Shown: positions 9,605-21,600, counted from the first letter of the stretch. The stretch is 64,000 nt of DNA from Adiantum capillus-veneris (GCA_014529385.2 CM043952.1:55652619-55716618); one strand, 5' to 3'. The notes: generated by a model not told the origin, from the letters alone. Program-made: numbers and translations.

Positions 9605-12600
9605 TCATCTTATCGTTTCTCGCATCTTTAGCAGTGATTCGTACCTAGGATGTAGGTTCATCATTGTTGGGCCAAAGATGTCTGTATTCATGGTGAAGAA
9701 CCATGTATAGAATGCTTCTTCAAAAGCCTGGAGGTGATAGGATGGTAGAAACATGATTCTTTGATACAGCGCATGTATCACCTCCTTGGAAGGCTGACCT
9801 GACAGATCATAAGCACATCTGTATGTATCTTGGAAGAAGAATATGTTGTCGGTCACCTGGCCTGGCTTGAAGGTCTCGAACACTGCTAAGATGGTTCTGC
9901 AGATTTTCCTCATCATAATGCATGTAAGGTCATGTGAGCCAGTGAACAACTTTATGGCACCTGTTAGGGTTTTCACCATGTATTGGACACTTTATCTCTC
10001 ACCTGCCTTCACGCCCGGCAGCTTTGGGTAGTTCAGCCAAGTGGGTTGGCTTCTTTGCAAAATTTCCTGTGCCTTCCACGTTCTAACCCTTGGTAGAGGA
10101 CAGAAGCTGAGGTTGTCTCTGATATGTTTAGGTGCCTCTACCAAGTGGATTAGGTATTGTGGGTACTTTGTAAGCCAATCCTTCCTCCACTTTAGCTGAG
10201 AATCCACAATAAGTTTAACTCCTTCAGGCTTTGAGGTGTCTGCATTGTAGAGAGGTACAGTTGGCTCTTCTCTGATCCGCTTGTTTATTGTAGCTGCCTC
10301 ATATTTTAGCAATGGATATGGGAGAGAGGGTTGAAGCCACTCGCGCCTGAGATTGCTGGCGTTGATCTTCTGAATGGTCATAGATTTGAAGACCCTCTGC
10401 TCCCACTCCAAGGCTTCCTTCGTGGTTTCTATGAGTTCTTCCTCTATTGCCTTACGCAATTTCTCCTCCTCTTCTTGTGTTAGATCGTGTGGCTCTTGAG
10501 AGGATCCTGCTATGATTTCCTCTTGCATAGGTGTGTCCACAGGATCTGCCACATTTTCAAGGTCGATGCCCTCATTGGCAGCTGGCCCTGAGCTTTCTGC
10601 CTCTCATCCTTGCTGGCCTTTCAACTTCTCAATTTGCCTGAGGAGTCTTTGCTTTTCCACTTCAGCTTCTCCGCCCATATTCACGAGGAGGTCATTAAGT
10701 TCAGCGTTTACTCTTTCGGCCTCCTCGAGCTTTATCTTTATGCTTTCCACTTCTTCTTGTAGGGCTTTTTGGCCCTCCTCCATTCTTGTTTGCATTACTA
10801 TAGAACCTTCAGTCATCATCAATCTCTGCTTTTTCTCGAGAGTCAGCTCCTTTTGAAGTTCCTGCACTTGCTCTTCATATAGTTGACTCTCGGAAATGAT
10901 TTGAGTCGAGCTCGTAGCTCTGACTCTAGTAGGTGATGCTCGCAGCCTCTGGCCGATTGTTTGATCTTTGAATTTTAGTTGGTCCTTGAGCTCAAGGACT
11001 TCATCCAGCTTGCTTCTTGTTCTATCTCTGCTCTCTCCTTGGCATTCCTCATAGCCTCTACTTCTTTCGTTTCTTCTGCCAACTGTAGCGTCAAATTATC
11101 TCGTTCTTTTTCGACATCTCACAATGACTTGCTGAGCTGCTAACACTCTTCTTCAGCCTCTTGTATTCTTTTTGTTGCTGCCTCATTTGCGTCTTCCATT
11201 GCTTGGCAGTTTTGCAGATCCCTTGCCAAGCTGGCCTGCAGGTCATCTTCTCTCTCCTTTTGCCTTTGGCTTTGTGCTTGCAGAGAATCTACTTCCTTTT
11301 TTATCTGTTCTTAAGTGGTTTTGAGAGTTGTCAGTTCTTTCTCTGAAGCCATGGATTGTGCCCTTAATCCGTCTAGCTTTGTCATCACCACGTCCCAGTC
11401 ATTGAAGGGCGGGTGCATGTCTACCGTGTCGGTAGCAATTTCTTTTAGCTCAACTAGCCTGATGCCTTTCATCTGTTCTTTAGGCCCTGTCCTCACCAAG
11501 TCGAATGCAACTGTGGCGGCTTCTTCCTTCATATAGCCTGCATCTAGCAGGTCCAAAAATGCATAATAGGCCTCATCTAATCCTTTTTGCCGAGATTCAG
11601 GCTTGGCCTCTTCTTTTGGCTCAGGTTCCTGCCTTTGCTCTTGCTCCTCTGCTTGCCTTTCTTCTTGTTTGTCCTCAGCCTCCTTGTCTTCCTGTGGAGG
11701 GCTGCTAGGAGGTGGTGAGGGCGGTGGGCTGGGTTTAGGACTGGGTGGTAAAGTTGCAGGTTTTCCCTGTAAGTCCCTATCTGCTTTTGTTTTTCTTTCT
11801 CTTTCTTGGCTTTCTTATTCATCTAGCAGTTTCTACCTTATCTGCTCTACTTCCTCCTCTGTGAAAGGGACATGGGGGATGTTTTCTGGTGCAGCATCAA
11901 GAATCTCAAAATTTTTGATATAATCTTCAAAGCGGTCCCTTTGCACTCTTCTGGATGATTCGGACATAGACTCGAGAGATGGCTTCCAGAGTTCGTTTAA
12001 ATCACCCTTGAGGGCTCTCTCTACTCGGAAACTCTCCATCAGCCTCTCTAGTCTTGCCACTTTTTGTGACCTTGTCTCTTTGGCCGGCACTTGAGCAAAC
12101 TCTTTCTTTCCTTTCTTCTGCTCGGGTTGCTCCTCTTCAACTAGCTCTAGACGTCTTTTCAACCTCGTAGCCACCCTTGGTTCCCTTTGAGGCTCATCTT
12201 CCTTATCTTCTTTTACTCTCAGCCAATCATTCTGAGATGGGGGGTCAGGCCACCTTCCTTTAGCGTGTAGTGCCCCATATACCACCTTGGTGATCAGTTC
12301 TCCTGGCACTATGTAAGTTGGCTTTTTGTTGCCCATCTTTACTAAGCTGTCATGTATGTATGCCGCATAGTTGATTATCTTTGGGGTGCCTTTTGTCATT
12401 GCCCAAGTAAACGTTGTGGCAATTGCACCTGGCGGCATCCTATACTTTAGTGGCCTCTTCGTGCACATGTGGAAGTACCGGTTGTATAACTGGCTCATGA
12501 TTTCCACCTTTGGGTTGGAAATGTCTTCAAAGGTGTAATTTGTCTTTTTCTCTTTGTACACCTTGACTTCATCCCTTCTTTTTGTTACATTGTCTCCCTC

Positions 12601-12996
12601 ATTAGAGAGGTCTAGTGCATGGGCTACAACCCGCTTAGTGATTATTATCTCTGTATGTGGTCTGCCTTATAAATCTGTTACCTTGGCTACTCCATCCTCT
12701 TTGATGCTTGTTACAAACTCCCAGACTCTTTTGATGTCCACTCCTGCCAGTATTGCTTCGAAGTAGTTGTGGAGATCCAAGTAGCCGGCCATCTTGCTTC
12801 GTACAAACTCGTTGAGTTATCTTGGCAGCATTGGTAGCTCTATGACATTGCCTTCATTGTCTTTGAACACTCCATGGTAGATCTTTAGGTCATTCGACTC
12901 TAACATATCCTCTTGTATCCAGGTGTTGGTGGGCTTTAATGTTCCTTCTAGAATGACAAAGGGTTTCACTTCGTCCAGATAGTCTTTGATGGTCAT
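9605..12996 (-). pseudogene. ORF2 of giant element: long coiled-coil protein of unknown family (interrupted)
   Basis: About 1,130 codons of protein-like sequence on the minus strand, from ATG 12996 (MTIKDYLDEVKPFV; open upstream to about 13076) to TGA 9605-9607. Order: an N-terminal globular part with MPPGAIATTFTWAMTKG and TYIVPGELITKVVYG; a basic segment near 12130 (TRLKRRLELVEEE, KKGKKE); a Pro-rich linker near 11700-11760; heptad-like Glu/Lys/Gln coiled coil at about 11340-10600; then a C-terminal domain (10552-9605) with LRREWLQPSLPYPLL, LPRVRTWKAQEILQ and CAYDLSGQPSKEVIHALYQR. In-frame stops lie near 12816, 12668 and 9992, with frameshifts near 11830 and 10870. I recognise no family and no enzyme motifs. 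Position between gag and the 3' LTR matches the extra ORFs of some plant Gypsy lineages. A structural or nucleic-acid-binding role is only a guess. Confidence 0.7.
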
Positions 12997-13197
12997 TCTT
13001 TTCCTCTTTTCCAGTGACTTCGAGGCCGCTATAGATCCTGTTGCACTCAGTAGTCCGAAGTTAGCGTTTTTTCCATATTAGCTGCGAAACTGAGTTTTAC
13101 TTATCCAAATGACTTGAAAATTGAAAATAAAGCTTAAAAGGAACTTGTGAAGCTGTGCATGTGCTCACAGTGCAAATCTAGCCAAAAATTTCCATCT
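12997..13197 (-). other. Possible upstream part of ORF2 and candidate splice acceptor
   Basis: The ORF2 frame stays open upstream of ATG 12996 to about 13076, where it meets a stop. On the minus strand that point reads CAGTTTCGCAG just before it, which has the form of a plant 3' splice site. If real, ORF2 would be joined by splicing to an upstream exon and the palindrome-rich spacer would be intron. This is inference. Confidence 0.35.
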
Positions 13198-14077
13198 AGA
13201 CATCCTACGCATAGGATGTCTTTTTCATCAGAATTGGTTCATACTTGACATGCAGGTAGTGTAAGGCTCATGGAACATGGCTATATGTTTTGATTTGGAT
13301 TTGGATATCAAAAAAGTGGATTTTTGGGCTGATTCAGGCTTTAGGTCGCAATTTGGGTAGAATGTCCATCATAGGTAGCAATTGATGTCCAAATGGGTTA
13401 AAAATTGGTATATGGGCTCATTGTACCATGGTATTGGCTCCCATGATGTCATTCTTTGCACAGAAGGCTAAATTTATGTTGGAGACATCCTACGCGTAGG
13501 ATGTCTTTTTCATCAAAATGACATGAAACTTGTTCTGTGGGTTGTCCTTGGCCTATGGAACATGGTCATGTTCTTGGATTTGAATGTAGACAGGATTTGA
13601 TGCTTGTAAGGCTCTGTGAGGTGTTTTTTGGGCTCAAAAAGTGTATCCTGAGGGTGTTGGGGGTCAAAAGTGATTAGAATGGCTTCAAACTTGATATATG
13701 GGCTCCTGATGATGAGGTGATTTGATCTGGAATGATAAAACATCCATTGCATGTCAAAAAGGTCAATCAGACATCCTACACGTAGGATGTCTATTTCATC
13801 ATTTTTTCTACCTGACCACACAGATTGTTTGCTGATGTGTTGGTGAATGTGTTGTGCAAGTTTCATGGGATTTGGACAAGATTTGGTTGGTCGTTGGCCC
13901 CTTATTGCCTCTATGCCGTAACTTTGCGTTTTTCCATGCATATGAGGTCAAACTTGGTCCAATTGTGATGAAACTTGGTGTATGGCTTGTAAATGTAATT
14001 CAGAACATGCGCATGATAAAAAATGTTGGAGTTTGTGCCAAAAAGTGCCCTTGAGACATCCTACGCGTAGGATGTCT
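13198..14077. repeat. Palindrome-punctuated ~285-bp diverged tandem repeat (giant element spacer)
   Basis: Four 24-bp palindromes at 13198, 13483, 13769 and 14054, spaced 285, 286 and 285 bp. Each has arms AGACATCCTACG and its reverse complement, meeting at TACGCGTA. The copies at 13483 and 14054 are perfect. 13198 and 13769 each have one central change (CGCG to CGCA and CACG), both explained by CpG deamination. The intervening ~260 bp share only short matches (for example TTGRTATATGGGCTC and CATGGAACATGG), so the units are old duplicates in which the palindrome is by far the best preserved part. It lies between gag and ORF2. Confidence 0.9.
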
Positions 14078-15917
14078 CCTGGTGATTTTTTCAGTATTGG
14101 TGCTCCCAATGCTTGCCCTTTGCCCCCCTAAGTCTCTTTTGAGCCTAATTTCAACAAAAAAGTCAAATGGATAGAGTATAATTCCCTGTGTGGACTTCAG
14201 AGCCTCCGAGCCATTTTCTGACTTTTGGCGTGCTTTTTGGCGATGAAATTTCTTGATGTTGGTCTCCATAGCTTCCCGATCCCTTGGGGATCCTTGCCGT
14301 ATGGTTTTTGTCGACTTTGGTTTCACCGGAGCTCCATTTGGCAATTTGTCGCTTTAGAAGCACCCGTGGTTGCGTGTACATACCTTTGATGATTTGTGGT
14401 GGTCTACCACCATAGGACTTGGTTGTTGATGGTCTAGGAAAGCCACTCGTGAAGTTTGGTGGCAAACGGACTTGCGGTTTCGCCGTAAGTGCAATTTAAC
14501 GCTTTGTGTGTCTCATGCCGTTTCTGAAGTTTAGTGCCGCTTCAGGTCACTTTTTGGTCATGCGGATCATATAGACTCGTCGAGCATGTCAAGATGCTCC
14601 TACCCATGAATTTTGGTAGCATTTGGTCGTCGTTTCGCCGATTTCCCATTTGGTGGCCTCTTGCGGGTTTCTGGGAATTAGGGTTTTTTCCGATGGTTTC
14701 CTACTGCCTTTGGCTATCTAGGACTGGTCTCCTAGACTAGGGTAAGCTGCCGATGAAGTCTTGTTGCTTTCGGGTTAGCCGTTAGGCCGCCGTCTCTACT
14801 TGTAGGTCTCTACCGCCCGCTTTATGTCCCTACGCTAGTTTTCGCGACATAATGACAAACATGCGTGAAAAGCTCAAGGTGGTGAGCCTACCTCTCATGT
14901 CTGGAGCTCATCGGGTAGTCGTGCGCGTCGTAGAAGCTACTGGAAGGTCGATCCGCTCTAGGTGGCAGAAGCTTTCTCCACAAAGTCAATAGTGAGAATG
15001 AGCTAAAAATGGGGTGAAAAATTCTTATAATGGAGGTCCCCGAACCTCTTTACATGAAATTTGACATGTGCTCCTATCTTCTTGCGAGATACGGTTTAGG
15101 CTCAAAAATTTCTTGATTTAGACTCCATTTGCTCTGTTTACCAGAAATTTGGCATTTCGGTCCAAACCTAGCCAAAACACGCTTTCCGGTCCAGTCTCAT
15201 AATTGCACCCCCATTGTACTATAGTCACTGGTCATCCCTATAGTCACTGGTCATCCCTATATTTTTCGTTTTTCATTACGACTGTTTTTCACCTGCTTTT
15301 TGTATTTTTGAAGTTTTTTTGCCGAAAATTAGCAAAATTAAAAGGATAATAGCAAATCAAACCCAGAAAATCCCCAAAAATCATAATAAATCACAAACAT
15401 CACCGCAACACATTATATACACTCACATGAAATTTTTATGGTCGGATTTCTCCGTTTTATCAATTTTTTACCTGAAAAATGACTATTTCTACTTATATAC
15501 ACACACCTAGGGGCTTGATTTGGCGTTTGGCCCCATATACCTGTAGCTTCATGCTGTATAAGGGCATATGTACTTGGGTTACTCCAAAAAATTTCGCAAT
15601 CAAACAACAACCCTTAAAATAGTCAAAAATCATGCCCTTTTTTGTTGTTTCTGTTATTGGTTCCGCATTTGAGAGTGCCTCTAAAATGCCTCCCCCCCTC
15701 CTAGCCAGAGTCCTCCCGGACGAGAAGGTTTCGCCTCGGAGTATGTGCCGTGCATAGGTTGAAAAATTTGTGCTAATGCCTGGCCGATTAATGTGGCCCT
15801 ACTTTATGCATACTCTGTCAATGCATAGAAAAATTAATGTTGTGCAAGAGAAGGGAATAAGCAAGTTGCTTATTGGCATTCGCCGTCGAGGTTTCCTGCT
15901 TTCTTTGCAAGTAACAG
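14078..15917. other. Non-coding spacer of the giant element
   Basis: Downstream of the last spacer palindrome (in plus coordinates) no sustained open frame is visible on either strand. The sequence after 14077 (CCTGG...GCTCCCAATGCT) resembles that after the leader palindrome at 26402. A 19-bp direct duplication (ATAGTCACTGGTCATCCCT) sits near 15222-15260. Short open frames on the minus strand look like chance. Confidence 0.6.
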
Positions 15918-16880
15918 CTATAACTCTACTTCTCTCTGTTTAATTGTCTTTTTTGCAAACGGGAGTTGCTTTGCCGAAACTGATGATAGAGTCGTAGTTG
16001 TTTCTAAGGATAGAATGGGCTGGGATGTAATGGCTATGGGCCGTATGGCCTTGGCTTTCCATTGGTATTTTGTTGCTGTTGAATTTTGTAGATGTTTTTG
16101 GACTTTCTTGTTTGCCACTGGTTTGTCTTCCATTGGCATCCTCATATGTTGGTTTTCCTTTTTGAAATGCAGTTGTCTGCTTTTCGTTGTTGCTTGTACT
16201 GAAGGGAGTTCCTTTTGCTTTTGCTTTGGTATCCAAATGTGAGTGGCATCTCAAAGTTCATTTGCGACGTTGCCTCAAATTCTTCAATAGGAGGTAAGAT
16301 CACATTCTTTTCTTTTCTTGTGCTATTCATGTGGTTACTCATCCTATTAGCCTCATTGGCCTCACGGATTTGCTTCCACAGATCATCTACACCATTACAG
16401 TCCTTACCCATTTCTGCCAATATTTTAGGCTGGAACCCGTTACTTGCCCCATCGGTGGTATTTGGCACTATGATAGGCTCTCCTATGGTTACTCATCCTA
16501 TTAGCCTCATTGGCCTCACAGATTTGCTTCCACAGATCATCTACACCGTTACAGTCCTTACCCATTTCTGCCAATATTTTAGGCTGGAACCCGTCACTTG
16601 CCCCATCGGTGGTATTTGGCACTATGATAGGCTCTCCTCTGGACTCATAGGCATTAGTGAATTTTTCTTTTGTTTCCACATGTTTCTCTAAAGTTGGTTG
16701 GATAGGGGTTGGAGCTGGTGCTTCATGCCAATTTGCTGGTTTACCCAGCGGGTCTTCCATCAATGATTGAGCCATCTCGATCATCTTTTTACACATATCC
16801 AACCTCTGTTTTTCTATTTTTGCATATGGATAAGTCATCCACCTTTGCTCCTGGGTTTGGTTCTTTTTAAGTCGAGCTTC
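15918..16880 (-). pseudogene. Gag C-terminal region of the giant element (broken)
   Basis: Minus-strand continuation of the gag polyprotein beyond the nested insertion. The reading frame joins cleanly: LLKAY on the 22.1-kb side continues as EARLKKNQTQ on this side once the nested element and one copy of ATAAG are removed. The part at 16880-16500 is Lys/Glu/Gln-rich with a Pro stretch (APAPTPIQPTLE). A 164-bp direct duplication (16332-16495 and 16496-16659) shifts the frame. The segment after it (LPPIEEFEATSQMNF) continues to about 16142, then stops. No protease motif follows. Confidence 0.65.
16332..16659. repeat. 164-bp tandem duplication within gag
   Basis: Two near-identical copies beginning TGGTTACTCATCC at 16332 and 16496. 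The period is not a multiple of three, so the second copy breaks the reading frame. Confidence 0.88.
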
Positions 16881-17094
16881 ATAAGTGTTGAGCCAGCAGA
16901 GGATCACACCCGCATTTTTGCTCACACCCATCATTTTGTAACCATTGATTGTAATAAATGTCTTTCCGACATTAATTTTGATTTGAGCCATTCATTAAGT
17001 AACGGGACTCAATTGAGTTTCCAGCCTGTAATCTCGACGTAATTTCACCTGCTGATGTAAATAATTAGAAATGTTCTCACCTCCAAGGCTGAGG

Positions 17095-17102
17095 TATATA
17101 AG
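17095..17102 (+). promoter_or_regulatory. TATA box of nested element
   Basis: TATATAAG in the 5' LTR, 72 bp upstream of the GA tract. It is absent from all three downstream LTR copies because of their shared internal deletion. Confidence 0.7.
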
Positions 17103-17173
17103 CCAAAGTTTTGTAACCTGAAGGGGGATTCAATAATTAATCAAAGTGAGTTTTGAGCGCCGTGACTGTGTCT

Positions 17174-17198
17174 GAGAGAGAGAGAGAGAGAGAGAGAG
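17174..17198. repeat. (GA)n tract in nested 5' LTR
   Basis: About 12 GA units in the transcribed leader, at the place equivalent to the long GA tract in the giant element's LTR. Confidence 0.9.
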
Positions 17199-17826
17199 TC
17201 TTATCTCCTTGCTACGCGAGCTACGGGGCCGCCATTGGAGAAGCGACACCGCCATTGTGTTAGCAACGGTGAGAGCTACGCACAGATACCAAGAGTGCGT
17301 GCTATCGACTTCTACGTGTGGTAAGTTCCTACGAGCTTCGGTGTGAGTTTTCTTCCAACTCGTGTGTCGGAATAGAGCGTGCAGCATATCAATAGAACCA
17401 CAACGAGTAGAGCTACGCATTAGTACCATCGGGGTCAAGTTTCGGTCACCTGTAATTTTCGGCCTGTCTTCATACGCGTTTGCCGCACGGAGTGGTTATA
17501 GGTTGATTTTGCAGTTCAAGTCTTTAGGGTGTTGTTCTTACCTAGTGTATAGACTTCCCCTTGAGTTTGAGATCGATTCAATGATTCGAGATCCTGTTTC
17601 GTATAGCATTCGTTCGTAGTACGGATTTCAGTCACTTGCGTGTTTTCGAACTTGGATTTGATTTCCTTAGTAGTGATTGTCATTAGAAGGTCGAGTAGGT
17701 GATTTGACACCCACCTAGTTGTTTCCATGCGCCTGCGGGTCAAGCTCCGTCCTCGTCTGACAAATTCTGTTGTTGGTTGAGTTCTCGCTATTTAGCTTCC
17801 GCTAGCGGCGTAACCGCCTTAACATT

Positions 17827-17846
17827 TGGCGCCGCTGCCGGGGACG
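17827..17846 (+). promoter_or_regulatory. Primer binding site (Asp-tRNA type), nested element
   Basis: TGGCGCCGCTGCCGGGGACG two bases after the LTR. Identical copies lie at 19252-19271 and 20677-20696, one per array unit. The same sequence serves the giant element. Confidence 0.92.
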
Positions 17847-18364
17847 AGAGCCCTAAGTAGGTGACCTTAGACTAATCCTACGAGGTGAGTCGTATAAACT
17901 ACTTTGTATACTTTAGTTAGAAAAGATCTAGGAGTGGTGGACTCTGAAGCTCTCGAGAGATACTAGGAAGTGGGGTATTCCTGGGTCTTCCGTGTTGACA
18001 GTAGTTTTAGTTTAGCTTAGATTAGATTGTTTTTGATGGTGTTTAAGTGATTGTTGACATAAAAAGCATTTGCTACTCCTTGTGTGGTAGTAAATCTCTT
18101 TATATTTTCAATTGCAAAAAATCCATTTTATGATTAGAAGTAGCTTAGGTAGGGCCTCATTTGATCCTGATCTAGAGCTATCAATTGGTGTTCTATTTGC
18201 TTGATGTGTTTGATTGCATGTTAGATCACTGAAAAAGTCGCTTTGGTAGTGAAATATGCAATAAACAAAGTTCAGAAAAATTTTCTGTGTAACTGATTGT
18301 TGCTGAGCACTTAGAAGAGCTATTGGAAGAGTTCTGTGCTGAAAAGCTGGAAATCTGCAACTTT

Positions 18365-18388
18365 AGACATCATACGCGTATGATGTCT
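18365..18388. repeat. 24-bp palindrome, variant form (nested element)
   Basis: Perfect 24-bp palindrome with arms AGACATCATACG and the reverse complement. It differs from the giant element's version at one position in each arm (C to A and the matching G to T), so it is still perfect. It is repeated at 19790 and 21215. It lies about 540 bp from the LTR end, close to the 520 bp of the first leader palindrome in the giant element. Confidence 0.93.
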
Positions 18389-18651
18389 TAGGACCTAAAC
18401 AGAGCCTAAAATTGAAAATTTGACATTGCCAGAGTGTTTAGAAGGGGGGTTTTACCCTGAGATCAACTTAAAACAGGAACATTAACACTCAAAGAACCCA
18501 AAAAGACAAGTCGGAGTCCAAGAAACGCAAAGAATAGGAAATTTTGGATTCAAATCTTGTTTTTACATTCAAACCTGACAAAAACACTTGAAACTCAATT
18601 ATAAACATTGGAGAAGGCTTAAAACCAAAAATAGTCAAAATCTGGGACAAA

Positions 18652-18665
18652 AGACATCATACGCG
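18652..18665 (+). repeat. Half palindrome at the truncation joint
   Basis: AGACATCATACGCG, the first 14 bases of a second palindrome 287 bp after the one at 18365, then an abrupt change to LTR sequence (GATCACACCCGCAT). Copies lie at 20077 and 21502. The deletion that truncated the 3' LTR therefore begins at the palindrome's centre. Confidence 0.9.
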
Positions 18666-21600
18666 GGATCACACCCGCATTGTGTTAGCAACGGTGAGAG
18701 CTACGCACAGATACCAAGAGTGCGTGCTATCGACTTCTACGTGTGGTAAGTTCCTACGAGCTTCGATGTGAGTTTTCTTCCAACTCGTGTGTCGGAATAG
18801 AGCGTGCAGCATATCAATAGAACCACAACGAGTAGAGCTACGCATTAGTACCATCGGGGTCAAGTTTCGGTCACCTGTAATTTTCGGCCTGTCTTCATAC
18901 GCGTTTGCCGCACGGAGTGGTTATAGGTTGATTTTGCAGTTCAAGTCTTTAGGGTGTTGTTCTTACCTAGTGTATAGACTTCCCCTTGAGTTTGAGATCG
19001 ATTCAATGATTCGAGATCCTGTTTCGTATAGCATTCGTTCGTAGTACGGATTTCAGTCACTTGCGTGTTTTCGAACTTGGATTTGATTTCCTTAGTAGTG
19101 ATTGTCATTAGAAGGTCGAGTAGGTGATTTGACACCCACCTAGTTGTTTCCATGCGCCTGCGGGTCAAGCTCCGTCCTCGTCTGACAAATTCTGTTGTTG
19201 GTTGAGTTCTCGCTATTTAGCTTCCGCTAGCGGCGTAACCGCCTTAACATTTGGCGCCGCTGCCGGGGACGAGAGCCCTAAGTAGGTGACCTTAGACTAA
19301 TCCTACGAGGTGAGTCGTATAAACTACTTTGTATACTTTAGTTAGAAAAGATCTAGGAGTGGTGGACTCTGAAGCTCTCGAGAGATACTAGGAAGTGGGG
19401 TATTCCTGGGTCTTCCGTGTTGACAGTAGTTTTAGTTTAGCTTAGATTAGATTGTTTTTGATGGTGTTTAAGTGGTTGTTGACATAAAAAGCATTTGCTA
19501 CTCCTTGTGTGGTAGTAAATCTCTTTATATTTTCAATTGCAAAAAATCCATTTTATGATTAGAAGTAGCTTAGGTAGGGCCTGATTTGATCCTGATCTAG
19601 AGCTATCAATTGGTGTTCTATTTGCTTGATGTGTTTGATTGCATGTTAGATCACTGAAAAAGTCGCTTTGGTAGTGAAATATGCAATAAACAAAGTTCAG
19701 AAAAATTTTCTGTGTAACTGATTGTTGCTGAGCACTTAGAAGAGCTATTGGAAGAGTTCTGTGCTGAAAAGCTGGAAATCTGCAACTTTAGACATCATAC
19801 GCGTATGATGTCTTAGGACCTAAACAGAGCCTAAAATTGAAAATTTGACATTGCCAGAGTGTTTAGAAGGGGGGTTTTACCCTGAGATCAACTTAAAACA
19901 GGAACATTAACACTCAAAGAACCCAAAAAGACAAGTCGGAGTCCAAGAAACGCAAAGAATAGGAAATTTTGGATTCAAATCTTGTTTTTACATTCAAACC
20001 TGACAAAAACACTTGAAACTCAATTATAAACATTGGAGAAGGCTTAAAACCAAAAATAGTCAAAATCTGGGACAAAAGACATCATACGCGGGATCACACC
20101 CGCATTGTGTTAGCAACGGTGAGAGCTACGCACAGATACCAAGAGTGCGTGCTATCGACTTCTACGTGTGGTAAGTTCCTACGAGCTTCGATGTGAGTTT
20201 TCTTCCAACTCGTGTGTCGGAATAGAGCGTGCAGCATATCAATAGAACCACAACGAGTAGAGCTACGCATTAGTACCATCGGGGTCAAGTTTCGGTCACC
20301 TGTAATTTTCGGCCTGTCTTCATACGCGTTTGCCGCACGGAGTGGTTATAGGTTGATTTTGCAGTTCAAGTCTTTAGGGTGTTGTTCTTACCTAGTGTAT
20401 AGACTTCCCCTTGAGTTTGAGATCGATTCAATGATTCGAGATCCTGTTTCGTATAGCATTCGTTCGTAGTACGGATTTCAGTCACTTGCGTGTTTTCGAA
20501 CTTGGATTTGATTTCCTTATTAGTGATTGTCATTAGAAGGTCGAGTAGGTGATTTGACACCCACCTAGTTGTTTCCATGCGCCTGCGGGTCAAGCTCCGT
20601 CCTCGTCTGACAAATTCTGTTGTTGGTTGAGTTCTCGCTATTTAGCTTCCGCTAGCGGCGTAACCGCCTTAACATTTGGCGCCGCTGCCGGGGACGAGAG
20701 CCCTAAGTAGGTGACCTTAGACTAATCCTACGAGGTGAGTCGTATAAACTACTTTGTATACTTTAGTTAGAAAAGATCTAGGAGTGGTGGACTCTGAAGC
20801 TCTCGAGAGATACTAGGAAGTGGGGTATTCCTGGGTCTTCCGTGTTGACAGTAGTTTTAGTTTAGCTTAGATTAGATTGTTTTTGATGGTGTTTAAGTGG
20901 TTGTTGACATAAAAAGCATTTGCTACTCCTTGTGTGGTAGTAAATCTCTTTATATTTTCAATTGCAAAAAATCCATTTTATGATTAGAAGTAGCTTAGGT
21001 AGGGCCTCATTTGATCCTGATCTAGAGCTATCAATTGGTGTTCTATTTGCTTGATGTGTTTGATTGCATGTTAGATCACTGAAAAAGTCGCTTTGGTAGT
21101 GAAATATGCAATAAACAAAGTTCAGAAAAATTTTCTGTGTAACTGATTGTTGCTGAGCACTTAGAAGAGCTATTGGAAGAGTTCTGTGCTGAAAAGCTGG
21201 AAATCTGCAACTTTAGACATCATACGCGTATGATGTCTTAGGACCTAAACAGAGCCTAAAATTGAAAATTTGACATTGCCAGAGTGTTTAGAAGGGGGGT
21301 TTTACCCTGAGATCAACTTAAAACAGGAACATTAACACTCAAAGAACCCAAAAAGACAAGTCGGAGTCCAAGAAACGCAAAGAATAGGAAATTTTGGATT
21401 CAAATCTTGTTTTTACATTCAAACCTGACAAAAACACTTGAAACTCAATTATAAACATTGGAGAAGGCTTAAAACCAAAAATAGTCAAAATCTGGGACAA
21501 AAGACATCATACGCGGGATCACACCCGCATTGTGTTAGCAACGGTGAGAGCTACGCACAGATACCAAGAGTGCGTGCTATCGACTTCTACGTGTGGTAAG

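Larger units (their letters stand above)
16886..17824 (+). repeat. Full-length 5' LTR of nested element
   Basis: 939 bp. TATA box TATATAAG lies at 17095-17102 and a GA tract 72 bp downstream at 17174-17198. The 3' third (TTCCATGCGCCTGCGGG, GGTTGAGTTCTCGCT) aligns with the U5 of the giant element's LTR read on its own strand. This is the only LTR in the array that keeps the promoter. Confidence 0.92.

Noticed and set aside
13198-14077. Palindromes as terminal inverted repeats of tiny transposons
   Set aside because: There is no enclosed element and no target duplication, and they sit at fixed 285-bp steps in a diverged tandem repeat.
16886-16991. N-terminal 35 residues of the minus-strand ORF that begins at 16991
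   Set aside because: They are encoded by the nested element's LTR, not by the giant element. Removing the insertion joins the downstream part to the gag frame at 22.1 kb.
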